From Abiotrophia sp965245735 (GTDB taxonomy: Bacteria > Bacillota > Bacilli > Lactobacillales > Aerococcaceae): a stretch of 64,000 bases of DNA. The stretch lies in NCBI GenBank assembly GCA_965245735.1, contig CBDFAX010000009.1, forward strand, positions 3,727-67,726, given 5' to 3'. A model generated the notes under the pieces. That model made no database searches, had not been told where the DNA came from, and saw only the letters and a list, made by a program, of their open reading frames with translations. Shown piece by piece: positions 1 through 9,165 of the stretch. Positions within the stretch are counted from its first letter, which is position 1. Each line of letters begins with the position of its first letter. The translations under genes were made by a program, and so were the position numbers.

Positions 1-167
1 AGCCGGTTACACCTCCGTCATCGGACTTGCCACCTAAGACTCCTGAGGATCCGCAAGACAAATTGCCAGAAACTGGTGAGTCAGCCTTTCCTCTGACCTT
101 GTTAGGGACAGGGAGTTTAGCTTTGGCTGCTTGGCTAATTAGAAAACGTCCAAAGACTGATTGCTAA
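1..167 (+). CDS. C-terminal end of an LPXTG cell-wall-anchored surface protein (partial)
   Basis: The reading frame beginning at base 3 is open from the window edge to a TAA at 165-167, so only the last 54 residues are seen. They hold a Pro/Asp-rich stretch, the sortase A signal LPETG (coded from base 63), a hydrophobic segment (about FPLTLLGTGSLALAAWLI) and a short basic tail (RKRPKTD). This is the canonical sorting signal: sortase cuts between T and G and links the protein to peptidoglycan. The Pro-rich part is the usual wall-spanning region. The function of the missing N-terminal part cannot be judged. A strong terminator follows at once, so this gene is a separate unit from rpoB. Confidence 0.9.
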   Translation, partial: PVTPPSSDLPPKTPEDPQDKLPETGESAFPLTLLGTGSLALAAWLIRKRPKTDC

Positions 168-173
168 AAATTT

Positions 174-210
174 ACCCTTTACGAGTTTAAGTAGCTCGTA
201 AAGGGTTTTT
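174..210 (+). terminator. Rho-independent terminator of the LPXTG gene
   Basis: A perfect 12-bp stem (ACCCTTTACGAG, 174-185, with its complement at 195-206) closes a 9-nt loop and runs into five T residues. It starts seven bases after the stop codon. Confidence 0.92.
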
Positions 211-288
211 AGTATGTGACAGGTAATGATTCAGCATCAAGTTAATGGTTAGCTCCTAAGTTGTGTGGACAGAGAAAGTTAGAAAGGC

Positions 289-317
289 TTGACAAAAGCC
301 TATAAAATCCGTATAAT
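289..317 (+). promoter_or_regulatory. Promoter of rpoBC
   Basis: A consensus sigma-A promoter: TTGACA at 289-294, a 17-bp spacer, and TATAAT at 312-317. Transcription would start near 324, giving an untranslated leader of a little over 210 nt before the rpoB start at 541. Confidence 0.9.
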
Positions 318-323
318 ATTCAG

Positions 324-540
324 ATGCAAGAGTATGCACTTTAGAAAGTAAATGCGGCTTGAAATCTTGTCCAAGCCGGTATTTGAGGCCTAAACAACAT
401 GTAACGTCACTCCAAAGAGTTGTTCTGTTGTCTTTTTTTTGCGCTTTAAAGACCGAAAAATGTCATTTGTTAACAATTATTAATAATTGTAACCTTAATG
501 TAAAGTGGTGTTCTTAGATTATATTATAGGGGTGAATCGC
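324..540 (+). promoter_or_regulatory. Structured 5' leader of rpoBC with a possible attenuator
   Basis: This stretch has no gene. It holds a hairpin with a perfect 7-bp stem (CGGCTTG 355-361 / CAAGCCG 372-378). A second element follows: ACAACA at 394-399 can pair with TGTTGT at 426-431, which is directly followed by C and eight T residues (433-440), as in an intrinsic terminator. The overlapping AACAAC (393-398) can instead pair with GTTGTT (419-424), so two mutually exclusive foldings exist. That is seen in the sequence; attenuation of rpoBC is inference. The ribosome binding site AGGGGTG (528-534) lies near the end. Confidence 0.5.
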
Positions 541-3500
541 TTGAGTCATATCGTGAAATACGGTAAAAAAGCTGAGCGTCGAAGCTATGCACGTATCGAC
601 GAAGTCTTAGAGTTGCCGAACTTGATTGAAATCCAAACGGATTCCTACAAATGGTTCTTGGATGAAGGGCTAAAAGTGATGTTCGAGGACATTTCGCCGA
701 TTGTCGACCATTCGGAGAACTTAGAACTTCATTTTGTAGACTATGAGTTCAAGGAAGCTAAGTATAGCTTAGAAGAAGCTCGTAGCCATGACGCTAACTA
801 CTCAAAACCAATCTATGTAACCTTGCGCCTGTTCAACAAAGAGACAGGTGAAGTCAAAGAACAAGAAGTCTTCTTCGGTGACTTCCCAATCATGACCGAA
901 ATGGGGACCTTCATTATCAACGGGGCGGAACGGGTTATCGTTTCCCAGTTGGTGCGTTCTCCTGGTGTCTACTTCCACGACCGTATGGACAAGAAAGGCC
1001 GCCACAGCTATACTTCTACGGTTATACCTAACCGTGGGGCTTGGTTGGAATTTGAATCAGATGCTAAGGGGATTGCCTATGTCCGTATCGACCGGACCCG
1101 TAAGATTCCATTGACTGTCTTGATGCGTGCCTTAGGTTTTGGTTCAGATGACGAGATTTATGATATCTTCGGCCAATCTGAGCTCTTAGACTTAACTATC
1201 GAGAAGGATGTTCACAAAAACATTCAAGACTCTCGTACGGAAGAAGCCTTGAAGGACATTTACGAGCGTCTCCGTCCAGGTGAACCTAAGACCGCAGAAA
1301 GCTCACGTAACCTCTTGGTTGCGCGCTTCTTCGACCCACGTCGCTATGATCTAGCACCTGTAGGTCGTTACAAGATCAATAAAAAGCTCCACCTCAAGAA
1401 CCGTTTGGTTGGCTTGACCTTGGCTGAAACCTTGGTTAACCCGGAAACAGGCGAAGTGCTCTTTGAAGAAGGAACGATCTTGGATCAAGAACGCGTTCAA
1501 GCTTTGATTCCTCATTTAGAGGCTGGCTTGAATAAGGTAACTCTCTATCCTTCTGAAGATAGTGTGGTAGCTCAACCAATCGATTTACAAATCATCAAAG
1601 TTTATTCACCTAAGAACGCCGAGCAAGTGATTAACATCATCGGCAACGGGAATATTGAGAAGATTAAGTGCTTGACGCCAGCTGACATTATTGCGTCAAT
1701 GAACTACTATCTCTACTTAGACCAAGGAATTGGTGTTACAGACGATATCGACCACTTGGCTAACCGTCGTATTCGTTCAGTCGGTGAATTATTGCAAAAC
1801 CAATTCCGTATCGGGCTATCCCGGATGGAACGGGTAGTGCGTGAACGTATGTCGCTCCAAGATGTTGCGACCATCACACCACAACAATTGATTAACATTC
1901 GTCCAGTAGTGGCGGCTATTAAGGAATTCTTTGGTTCTTCCCAGTTGTCACAATTCATGGACCAAGTTAACCCACTCGGGGAATTGACCCACAAACGTCG
2001 TCTATCAGCCTTAGGGCCTGGTGGTTTGACGCGGGACCGTGCCGGCTATGAAGTGCGGGACGTTCACTACTCTCACTACGGTCGTATGTGTCCAATCGAG
2101 ACGCCAGAAGGTCCTAACATCGGGTTGATTAACAGCTTGTCTTCTTATGCGAAGATTAACAAGTATGGTTTTATTGAGACGCCTTATCGTAAAGTGGACA
2201 AATCGGTTACGCCACACCGTGTCACGACCGAAATTGACTACCTAGCAGCGGACGAGGAAGACTTGTACGTAGTAGCCCAAGCCAACTCTAAACTCAACGA
2301 AGACGGGACCTTTGCCAATGACCTAGTTATGGCGCGTTTCCGTTCACAGAACATTGAGGTTAACGTTGACCAAGTAGACTACATGGACGTATCACCAAAA
2401 CAAGTTGTCGCTGTCGCGACTGCTAGCATTCCGTTCTTGGAAAACGACGACTCCAACCGGGCCTTGATGGGTGCCAACATGCAACGTCAAGCTGTGCCGC
2501 TTATTAATCCACAATCTCCACTGATTGGGACTGGGATGGAATATAAGGCAGCGCACGACTCAGGGGCTGCGCTCTTATGTAAACGCGCCGGTGAAGTGGT
2601 TTATGTCGATGCTAATAAGGTGCGCGTACGCACTCCAGAAGGTGAAGTTGACGAATACCGTTTAACCAAGTTTGCACGTTCTAACGCGGGGACCTGTTAC
2701 AACCAACGTCCAATCGTAGAATTAGGCGACCAAGTTGATGCTTTGGAAATCTTAGCAGATGGTCCATCAATGCAAAATGGGGAAATGGCCCTCGGTCAGA
2801 ACCCGTTGGTAGCCTTCATGACTTGGGAAGGGTATAACTATGAAGACGCGGTTATCATGTCTGAACGTCTGGTCAAAGACGATGTTTATACTTCTATCCA
2901 CATTGAAGAATATGAATCAGAGTCCCGTGACACCAAGTTAGGGCCTGAAGAAATTACACGCGAAATTCCAAACGTTTCCGAAGATGCCCTCAAGTACTTA
3001 GACAAAGACGGGATTATCTGTATCGGGGCGGAAGTAAAAGACGGCGATATCTTAGTTGGTAAGGTAACACCAAAAGGTGTGACCGAGTTGTCTGCAGAAG
3101 AACGCTTGCTCCACGCTATCTTCGGTGAGAAGGCGCGTGAAGTACGTGATACTTCCTTGCGTGTGCCACACGGCGGGGGCGGGATTGTCCACGACGTTAA
3201 AATCTTTACCCGCGAAGCTGGCGACGAATTGGCACCAGGTGTCAACAAGCTAGTCCGCGTCTACATTGTACAAAAACGTAAAATCAATGAAGGGGATAAG
3301 ATGGCCGGTCGTCACGGTAACAAAGGGGTTGTCTCCCTTATCATGCCGGAAGAAGATATGCCATTCTTACCAGATGGTACCCCGGTTGATATCATGTTGA
3401 ACCCATTAGGGGTTCCATCCCGTATGAACATCGGGCAAGTCCTAGAGTTACACTTGGGGATGGCTGCTCGCGAAATGGGCATCAAGATTGCAACACCTGT

Positions 3501-4191
3501 CTTTGATGGTGCTAGCGAAGAAGATGTCTGGGAAACTGTTAAGGAAGCTGGTTTAGAAGCTGACGCTAAGACTATCTTATATGATGGTCGAACCGGTGAA
3601 CCATTTGACCGTAAAGTCTCTGTTGGGGTTATGTACATGATTAAGTTGGCCCACATGGTCGACGACAAGTTGCATGCTCGTTCAACAGGTCCATACTCTC
3701 TGGTTACCCAACAACCGTTGGGTGGTAAAGCTCAATTTGGTGGGCAACGTTTCGGGGAGATGGAAGTTTGGGCCTTGGAAGCTTATGGTGCCGCTTATAC
3801 CCTGCAAGAAATCTTAACCTACAAGTCTGACGACGTAGTCGGCCGGGTGAAAACCTACGAAGCCATCGTCAAAGGCCAACCAATTCCACGTCCTGGTGTA
3901 CCGGAATCCTTCCGCGTCCTTGTTAAGGAATTGCAAGCCTTAGGTTTAGATCTCAAAGTCTTAGATGAACATGATCAAGAAATCGAATTACGCGATGACG
4001 ACGATGAGGATGAAGTAATCAACTTCAATGCCCTCGACCGCTATAAGGCTGATCAAATGGCTCACCATCATGCAGCAGAAGCCGAAGATGAAGGTGAAGA
4101 ACCAAAGGCTGAGATCAACCTTGACGAACAGGCAATCGCGGAAGACTTGATCGATTCAGCGGTTGAAGACGAACTCGATTCATTAGACTAA
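541..4191 (+). CDS. rpoB: DNA-directed RNA polymerase beta subunit
   Basis: Beta subunit of RNA polymerase, forming the catalytic cleft with beta-prime. I place the start at TTG 541 (MSHIVKYGKKAERRSYARI), because AGGGGTG sits 6 nt upstream and Bacillus subtilis RpoB starts the same way, also with TTG; an in-frame GTG at 505 lacks a ribosome binding site. The product is 1216 residues. The rifampicin-binding cluster (GSSQLSQFMDQ and THKRRLSALGPGG, near residues 463-495) is wild type, with the usual Q, D, H and S residues, so no rifampicin-resistance substitution is visible there. The conserved GDKMAGRHGNKG block is present. The C-terminus carries a long acidic tail. rpoC follows 83 bp downstream. 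Confidence 0.98.
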   Translation: MSHIVKYGKKAERRSYARIDEVLELPNLIEIQTDSYKWFLDEGLKVMFEDISPIVDHSENLELHFVDYEFKEAKYSLEEARSHDANYSKPIYVTLRLFNKETGEVKEQEVFFGDFPIMTEMGTFIINGAERVIVSQLVRSPGVYFHDRMDKKGRHSYTSTVIPNRGAWLEFESDAKGIAYVRIDRTRKIPLTVLMRALGFGSDDEIYDIFGQSELLDLTIEKDVHKNIQDSRTEEALKDIYERLRPGEPKTAESSRNLLVARFFDPRRYDLAPVGRYKINKKLHLKNRLVGLTLAETLVNPETGEVLFEEGTILDQERVQALIPHLEAGLNKVTLYPSEDSVVAQPIDLQIIKVYSPKNAEQVINIIGNGNIEKIKCLTPADIIASMNYYLYLDQGIGVTDDIDHLANRRIRSVGELLQNQFRIGLSRMERVVRERMSLQDVATITPQQLINIRPVVAAIKEFFGSSQLSQFMDQVNPLGELTHKRRLSALGPGGLTRDRAGYEVRDVHYSHYGRMCPIETPEGPNIGLINSLSSYAKINKYGFIETPYRKVDKSVTPHRVTTEIDYLAADEEDLYVVAQANSKLNEDGTFANDLVMARFRSQNIEVNVDQVDYMDVSPKQVVAVATASIPFLENDDSNRALMGANMQRQAVPLINPQSPLIGTGMEYKAAHDSGAALLCKRAGEVVYVDANKVRVRTPEGEVDEYRLTKFARSNAGTCYNQRPIVELGDQVDALEILADGPSMQNGEMALGQNPLVAFMTWEGYNYEDAVIMSERLVKDDVYTSIHIEEYESESRDTKLGPEEITREIPNVSEDALKYLDKDGIICIGAEVKDGDILVGKVTPKGVTELSAEERLLHAIFGEKAREVRDTSLRVPHGGGGIVHDVKIFTREAGDELAPGVNKLVRVYIVQKRKINEGDKMAGRHGNKGVVSLIMPEEDMPFLPDGTPVDIMLNPLGVPSRMNIGQVLELHLGMAAREMGIKIATPVFDGASEEDVWETVKEAGLEADAKTILYDGRTGEPFDRKVSVGVMYMIKLAHMVDDKLHARSTGPYSLVTQQPLGGKAQFGGQRFGEMEVWALEAYGAAYTLQEILTYKSDDVVGRVKTYEAIVKGQPIPRPGVPESFRVLVKELQALGLDLKVLDEHDQEIELRDDDDEDEVINFNALDRYKADQMAHHHAAEAEDEGEEPKAEINLDEQAIAEDLIDSAVEDELDSLD

Positions 4192-4203
4192 GTTTTAGGA
4201 GCC

Positions 4204-4227
4204 CCTAGCCTAGCTCTTTAGGCTAGG
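4204..4227 (+). other. Intercistronic hairpin between rpoB and rpoC
   Basis: A perfect 9-bp stem (CCTAGCCTA 4204-4212 / TAGGCTAGG 4219-4227) with a 6-nt loop. No T tract follows, so it is not a standard intrinsic terminator. It may mark an RNA processing or stabilising site within the rpoBC message (inference). Confidence 0.6.
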
Positions 4228-4274
4228 CAGGTAATCCTAACAGAACAATACAAAAGAAAGAGGAGGTCAGCCCT

Positions 4275-7200
4275 TTGATCGATGTAAATAATTTTGAAGC
4301 GATGCAAATTGGCCTAGCGTCTCCAGAAAAAATTCGGAGTTGGTCTTATGGTGAGGTCAAAAAACCTGAAACCATCAACTACCGGACGCTAAAACCAGAA
4401 AAAGACGGCTTATTCTGCGAGCGCATCTTTGGTCCAACTAAGGACTGGGAATGTAGCTGTGGGAAGCTCAAACGAATTCGCTATAAGGGTCGGGTCTGCG
4501 ACCGTTGTGGCGTCGAAGTAACGCGTGCCAAAGTCCGTCGTGAACGGATGGGGCATATTGAGTTGGCAGCGCCTGTCACTCACGTATGGTACTTCAAAGG
4601 AATCCCAAGCCGGATGGGCTTGGTCTTGGACATGAGTCCACGACTCTTGGAAGAAGTTATCTACTTCGCTTCATATGTTGTAATCGACAGCGGCGACACC
4701 CCATTAGAACGCAAGTCTCTCCTGACTGAAATGGAATACCGTGAGAAAAAACGTGAATACGGTGATCGTTTCTATGCCAAAATGGGGGCAGAAGCCATCA
4801 AGGAATTGTTGGATGCCGTTGATTTAGAAGCAGAATGTGCGGAATTGAAGGAAGTGCTCAAGACCGCAACAGGTCAAAAACGGATGCGGGCGATTCGTCG
4901 CTTGGACATCTTAGATGCCTTCCGTTTATCAGGCAACAAGCCATCATGGATGGTCTTGGATGTACTGCCTGTTATTCCACCAGATATTCGTCCTATGGTT
5001 CAATTAGAAGGTGGCCGGTTTGCGACAAGTGACTTGAACGATCTCTATCGTCGAGTAATCAACCGTAACAACCGTCTCAAGCGTCTCTTGGACTTAGGTG
5101 CACCAAACATTATCGTTCAAAACGAAAAACGGATGTTACAAGAAGCGGTCGATGCCTTAATCGATAACGGTCGTCGTGGCCGTGCTGTAACAGGTCCAGG
5201 CAACCGCGCACTCAAGTCTCTCTCTCACATGTTGAAAGGGAAGCAAGGTCGTTTCCGTCAAAACCTCTTGGGGAAACGTGTTGACTACTCTGGTCGTTCG
5301 GTAATTGTCGTGGGGCCAAACCTCAAGATGTACCAATGTGGTTTGCCAAAAGAAATGGCCATCGAACTCTTCAAGCCTTTCGTGATGAAAGAATTGGTGG
5401 AACGTGGCATTGCTGGCAACATTAAGAATGCTAAGCGCATGATTGAAACTCAAGATACTGCCATCTGGCCAGTAATTGAAGAAGTTATCAAGGAACACCC
5501 AGTTCTTCTCAACCGGGCACCTACGCTCCACCGCTTGGGGATTCAAGCCTTCGAACCAACCTTGGTTGAAGGTCGGGCAATTCGCTTGCACCCACTGGTC
5601 TGTGAAGCCTACAACGCCGACTTTGACGGTGACCAAATGGCCGTTCACGTCCCATTGTCTGAAGAAGCTCAAGCTGAAGCGCGCTTGCTCATGTTAGCGG
5701 CACAAAACATCTTGAACCCTAAAGATGGTAAGCCAGTTGTTACGCCATCTCAGGACATGGTCTTGGGGAACTACTACCTGACCTTGGAAGAGGCAGGGCG
5801 TATTGGTGAAGGTTTGGTTGTAAGTGATGTCTCTGAAGCAGAGATTGCTTACCAAAACGGCTACGTTCACCTTCACACCCGGATTGCCATTCCTGCTAAG
5901 GCTTTAGTTGGTAAGCCATTCACTGATTGGCAAAAGGAACGTCTCATGGTAACGACCGTTGGGAAATTGCTCTTCAACGATATCATGCCATTGGAGTTCC
6001 CTTACCTCAATGAGCCATCACATGAGAACTTAACTGAGAAGACACCAGATAAGTACTTCTTAGAGCCTGGAGTTAATGTGCCAGAAGCCATTGCGGCCAT
6101 GGACTTAGTTCCACCATTTAAGAAGAAAGACTTAGGGCGCATCATCGCGCAAGTCTTCAAACGTTTCAAGATTACCGAAACCTCTGTTATGTTGGACCGC
6201 ATGAAGAACTTGGGTTACAAGTTCTCAACTCGTGCCGGGATTACTGTAGGGGCGGCCGACGTATTACGTCTGGAATCTAAGGGTGAAATCTTAGAAAAAG
6301 CCCACAGCCGTGTTGACAACATTACCAAGCAATACCGTCGTGGTTTGATTACAGACGACGAGCGTTACGAATCCGTTATTCGGACTTGGGAACAAGCTAA
6401 GGACCAAATTCAAGAAGAATTGCGTAAGTCCTTGCCACGCTTGAACCCAATCGCGATGATGTCTGACTCCGGGGCTCGTGGTAACATCTCTAACTTTACC
6501 CAGTTGGCTGGGATGCGGGGTAACATGGCGGCGCCATCAGGACGAATCATTGAATTGCCTATTACCTCTAACTTCCGTGAAGGTTTGTCTGTCTTGGAAA
6601 TGTTTATCTCGACCCACGGGGCTCGTAAAGGGATGACCGATACGGCCTTGAAGACCGCCGACTCTGGTTACTTAACTCGTCGTTTGGTTGACGTGGCGCA
6701 AGATGTCATTATCCGTGAAGATGACTGTGGTACTGACCGTGGCATGACCGTTCGTGCCATTATGGATGGTAACTCCGTCATTGAATCTCTGGAAGAACGT
6801 TTGATTGGGCGTTACGCACGTAAAACCGTTCGTCACCCAGAGACAGGCCAAGTATTAGTAGAAGCTAACCACATTATTACGGAAGACATGGCAGATGCCA
6901 TCGTGGCAGCAGGGATTGAAGAAGTAACCATTCGTTCAGTCTTCACCTGTGATACCAACCACGGGGTATGTAAGAAGTGTTATGGTCGCAACTTAGCGAC
7001 TGGTTCTGAAGTGGAAGTCGGCGAAGCAGTGGGTACCATTGCCGCCCAATCCATCGGGGAACCTGGTACCCAGCTGACCATGCGTACCTTCCACACCGGT
7101 GGGGTTGCGGGTGGTGGCGATATCACCCAAGGTTTGCCACGTATCCAAGAAATCTTCGAAGCTCGTCATCCAAAAGGGCAAGCAACGATTACTGAAGTGG

Positions 7201-7910
7201 CCGGGATTATTGAATCAATTGTTGAGAAAGAATCTGACCGTAGCCGTGACATCACGGTTAAGGGCGTGACGGATACCCGTACTTACAATGTGCCTTACAC
7301 TTCCCGTCTCAAGGTTGCGGAAGGCGACAGCGTAGAACGTGGTCAAGCCTTAACTGAAGGTTCAATCGATCCTAAGGAATTACTCCGCGTAACCGATGTC
7401 TTGACCGTAGAAAACTACTTGCTCCGCGAGGTTCAAGCAGTTTACCGTGGTCAAGGGGTAGAAATCGGCGACAAACACGTCGAAGTAATGGTTCGTCAAA
7501 TGTTGCGTAAGGTTCGCGTTATGGACCCTGCTTCAACTGACATCTTGCCGGGTGCCTTACTGGATATCTCAGACTTCGCCAAGGCCAACACCAACGCTAT
7601 TCAAGCCGGTGAAGTGCCAGCGACAGCTCGTCCAGTCCTCATGGGGATTACCAAGGCTGCCTTGGAAACTAAGTCCTTCATCTCTGCTGCATCCTTCCAA
7701 GAGACAACTCGTGTCTTGACTGATGCTGCTATCCGCGGTAAGAAAGACGCTCTCCTTGGTCTTAAGGAGAACGTTACAATTGGTAAGTTGATTCCTGCCG
7801 GGACCGGGATGACCCGTTACCGTAAGTTGGAAACCAACATCCAACCGCCTGTTGTCGAAGCAGAAGACGAAGATATTGAATTAGAAAATCAAGCACCTGC
7901 TAAGGCCTAG
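4275..7910 (+). CDS. rpoC: DNA-directed RNA polymerase beta-prime subunit
   Basis: Beta-prime subunit, holding the active-site magnesium. Start TTG 4275 has AGGAGGT at 4261-4267. The product is 1211 residues, the usual Firmicute length. The N-terminal zinc ribbon is seen as C60, C62, C75 and C78 (CSCGKL ... CDRCGVEV). The absolutely conserved NADFDGDQMAVH begins at residue 447, and its three aspartates chelate the catalytic metal. The second zinc site (CDTNHGVCKKCYGRN) and the trigger-loop region (MRTFHTGGVAGGGDITQGLPR) are intact in the C-terminal half. It is cotranscribed with rpoB and ends at a strong terminator. Confidence 0.98.
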   Translation: MIDVNNFEAMQIGLASPEKIRSWSYGEVKKPETINYRTLKPEKDGLFCERIFGPTKDWECSCGKLKRIRYKGRVCDRCGVEVTRAKVRRERMGHIELAAPVTHVWYFKGIPSRMGLVLDMSPRLLEEVIYFASYVVIDSGDTPLERKSLLTEMEYREKKREYGDRFYAKMGAEAIKELLDAVDLEAECAELKEVLKTATGQKRMRAIRRLDILDAFRLSGNKPSWMVLDVLPVIPPDIRPMVQLEGGRFATSDLNDLYRRVINRNNRLKRLLDLGAPNIIVQNEKRMLQEAVDALIDNGRRGRAVTGPGNRALKSLSHMLKGKQGRFRQNLLGKRVDYSGRSVIVVGPNLKMYQCGLPKEMAIELFKPFVMKELVERGIAGNIKNAKRMIETQDTAIWPVIEEVIKEHPVLLNRAPTLHRLGIQAFEPTLVEGRAIRLHPLVCEAYNADFDGDQMAVHVPLSEEAQAEARLLMLAAQNILNPKDGKPVVTPSQDMVLGNYYLTLEEAGRIGEGLVVSDVSEAEIAYQNGYVHLHTRIAIPAKALVGKPFTDWQKERLMVTTVGKLLFNDIMPLEFPYLNEPSHENLTEKTPDKYFLEPGVNVPEAIAAMDLVPPFKKKDLGRIIAQVFKRFKITETSVMLDRMKNLGYKFSTRAGITVGAADVLRLESKGEILEKAHSRVDNITKQYRRGLITDDERYESVIRTWEQAKDQIQEELRKSLPRLNPIAMMSDSGARGNISNFTQLAGMRGNMAAPSGRIIELPITSNFREGLSVLEMFISTHGARKGMTDTALKTADSGYLTRRLVDVAQDVIIREDDCGTDRGMTVRAIMDGNSVIESLEERLIGRYARKTVRHPETGQVLVEANHIITEDMADAIVAAGIEEVTIRSVFTCDTNHGVCKKCYGRNLATGSEVEVGEAVGTIAAQSIGEPGTQLTMRTFHTGGVAGGGDITQGLPRIQEIFEARHPKGQATITEVAGIIESIVEKESDRSRDITVKGVTDTRTYNVPYTSRLKVAEGDSVERGQALTEGSIDPKELLRVTDVLTVENYLLREVQAVYRGQGVEIGDKHVEVMVRQMLRKVRVMDPASTDILPGALLDISDFAKANTNAIQAGEVPATARPVLMGITKAALETKSFISAASFQETTRVLTDAAIRGKKDALLGLKENVTIGKLIPAGTGMTRYRKLETNIQPPVVEAEDEDIELENQAPAKA

Positions 7911-7928
7911 GCCTTCAAGTGCTGAGCC

Positions 7929-7961
7929 AATAGGCTGGGAAGATTCCCAGCCTATTTTTTT
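7929..7961 (+). terminator. Rho-independent terminator of rpoBC
   Basis: A 12-bp GC-rich stem (AATAGGCTGGGA 7929-7940 with its complement at 7945-7956), a 4-nt loop and a run of T. It lies 18 bp after the rpoC stop. Confidence 0.94.
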
Positions 7962-8135
7962 ACGCTGAAAAAATCATGAAATTTTTTAGAAATATCAAGA
8001 TATGAGGCAGAATATTGCGCAAAAGATAATGGAACCGATTCTGAAAAAGTTCCGAAAAAATTCAATATAAAGCGAATAATACGGCGTAAAACTCATTTAA
8101 TTTTCGATTATGTCAGTGTTATTTTGCTGGTGATA

Positions 8136-8144
8136 TGCTATAAT
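8136..8144 (+). promoter_or_regulatory. Extended -10 promoter of the nucleotidyltransferase-like gene
   Basis: TGC followed by TATAAT at 8139-8144 is an extended -10 element. No good -35 is visible. The ribosome binding site GGGAGGT (8154-8160) and ATG 8167 follow. The AT-rich stretch from 7962 to this point shows no other feature. Confidence 0.65.
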
Positions 8145-8166
8145 AGAGGCAAAGGGAGGTGCTCAC

Positions 8167-8958
8167 ATGGTAACAAAAGAGCTGATTCAACAACGCGCTG
8201 TTTTCCTAAGTACCCTTTGTCGAGATTTGGAGCAGGAGTCATGGGTAAGAGGTTTTTTTCTAGCTGGCCACACGCTTCAAGGTCAGGACGATCCCTACTC
8301 AGATATCGATCTCCGTCTTATTGTCATCGACAAAAAGGCCAAGCGCCAGGTCTATGAATGGTTGGCGACCTGGTCACCTGATTTGCTCTTTATTGAAGAG
8401 TTGAATGACGTCAATGCCTCCTTTTACTTTGAGCATTTTATCAAGTTGAAAGTGCTGGCCTATTATGCTTCGGAACTTGAGCCAAGTATCTGGTTCAAAC
8501 AAATTCAAGTCATTTGGGACCCGGAAGGCATGATTGAACCGATGCGACAATCTTCCTTGGCCTTGGAATTGTCAGTAAATCAGGCCATGATTGACCACTA
8601 TTTGACCAAGTACTACGCCCACCTCCATACCTTATGCAGGGGTATGATGCGAGGCGAGATTAACTACTGCATGCAATGCATCTTGATGATGCGCAATATT
8701 TTGTCGGCCCTCTGGTGCCTAGAAAAAGGCCACTTGCCCAACGATATTGGCGACTGGTCTCGCTATGAAGGCGCCCGCTCAGTTCTCAGCCAATCCCAAC
8801 AGCAATGGATGCAGAAGGTGATTTCGCTGGACAAGCAGTCGGTCCGTCATTTCTGCCTGGATGCTAATCAACAAATCAAACAGGTCTTAGTACGATTTGG
8901 TTATGATACCCACCGGTTTGACCGGCTGACCCTCCATGTCTTGGAAGAGACTCACTAA
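8167..8958 (+). CDS. Nucleotidyltransferase-fold protein, aminoglycoside-adenylyltransferase-like
   Basis: A 263-residue protein with the polymerase-beta-type nucleotidyltransferase signature near residues 33-56: G-H-T-L-Q-G followed by D-P-Y-S-D-I-D-L, the D-x-D pair that binds Mg-NTP. The rest is helical with no other motif I recognise. The overall pattern recalls the aminoglycoside 6-adenylyltransferase (AadE/AAD6) and DUF4111-type families, but similarity to a specific resistance enzyme is not visible by eye. Start ATG 8167 has GGGAGGT 6 nt upstream. The gene has its own extended -10 promoter and is followed by a large hairpin, so it is monocistronic. Substrate unknown. Confidence 0.7.
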   Translation: MVTKELIQQRAVFLSTLCRDLEQESWVRGFFLAGHTLQGQDDPYSDIDLRLIVIDKKAKRQVYEWLATWSPDLLFIEELNDVNASFYFEHFIKLKVLAYYASELEPSIWFKQIQVIWDPEGMIEPMRQSSLALELSVNQAMIDHYLTKYYAHLHTLCRGMMRGEINYCMQCILMMRNILSALWCLEKGHLPNDIGDWSRYEGARSVLSQSQQQWMQKVISLDKQSVRHFCLDANQQIKQVLVRFGYDTHRFDRLTLHVLEETH

Positions 8959-8977
8959 TTGGCTTATTCTCTTACGC

Positions 8978-9037
8978 CCACCTAGCTTGCTAGGCCAATC
9001 GGATGCCCCCGTATTGGTCCACAAGCTAGGTGGTTTA
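8978..9037 (+). terminator. Large hairpin, probable terminator of the nucleotidyltransferase-like gene
   Basis: A perfect 12-bp outer stem (CCACCTAGCTTG 8978-8989 / CAAGCTAGGTGG 9022-9033) encloses an inner imperfect stem (CCAATCGG ... CCGTATTGG). Only a short TTTACTT follows, so termination may be weak. Confidence 0.6.
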
Positions 9038-9077
9038 CTTGTCTCCCGCTATTTTTATCTGCTTAGGAGAAAAAGTC

Positions 9078-9106
9078 ATGACATTTAGGCTTTTTTCGGG
9101 TACAAT
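9078..9106 (+). promoter_or_regulatory. Promoter of lysS
   Basis: ATGACA (9078-9083), a 17-bp spacer and TACAAT (9101-9106). The leader to ATG 9166 is about 55 nt, too short for a T-box. Confidence 0.75.
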
Positions 9107-9165
9107 AGAGACGTATGGGTTTTTTTTGAAGAAGAGCCGTCAAGACAGCACTAGGAGGAAATAAA

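Noticed and set aside
505..540. Upstream GTG start for rpoB
   Set aside because: It lacks a ribosome binding site, while TTG 541 has AGGGGTG at ideal spacing and matches the known N-terminus of homologues.
5157..5672. Long minus-strand open frame of 171 codons inside rpoC
   Set aside because: It has no ribosome binding site and lies in a highly conserved coding region; it is a shadow of strong codon bias.
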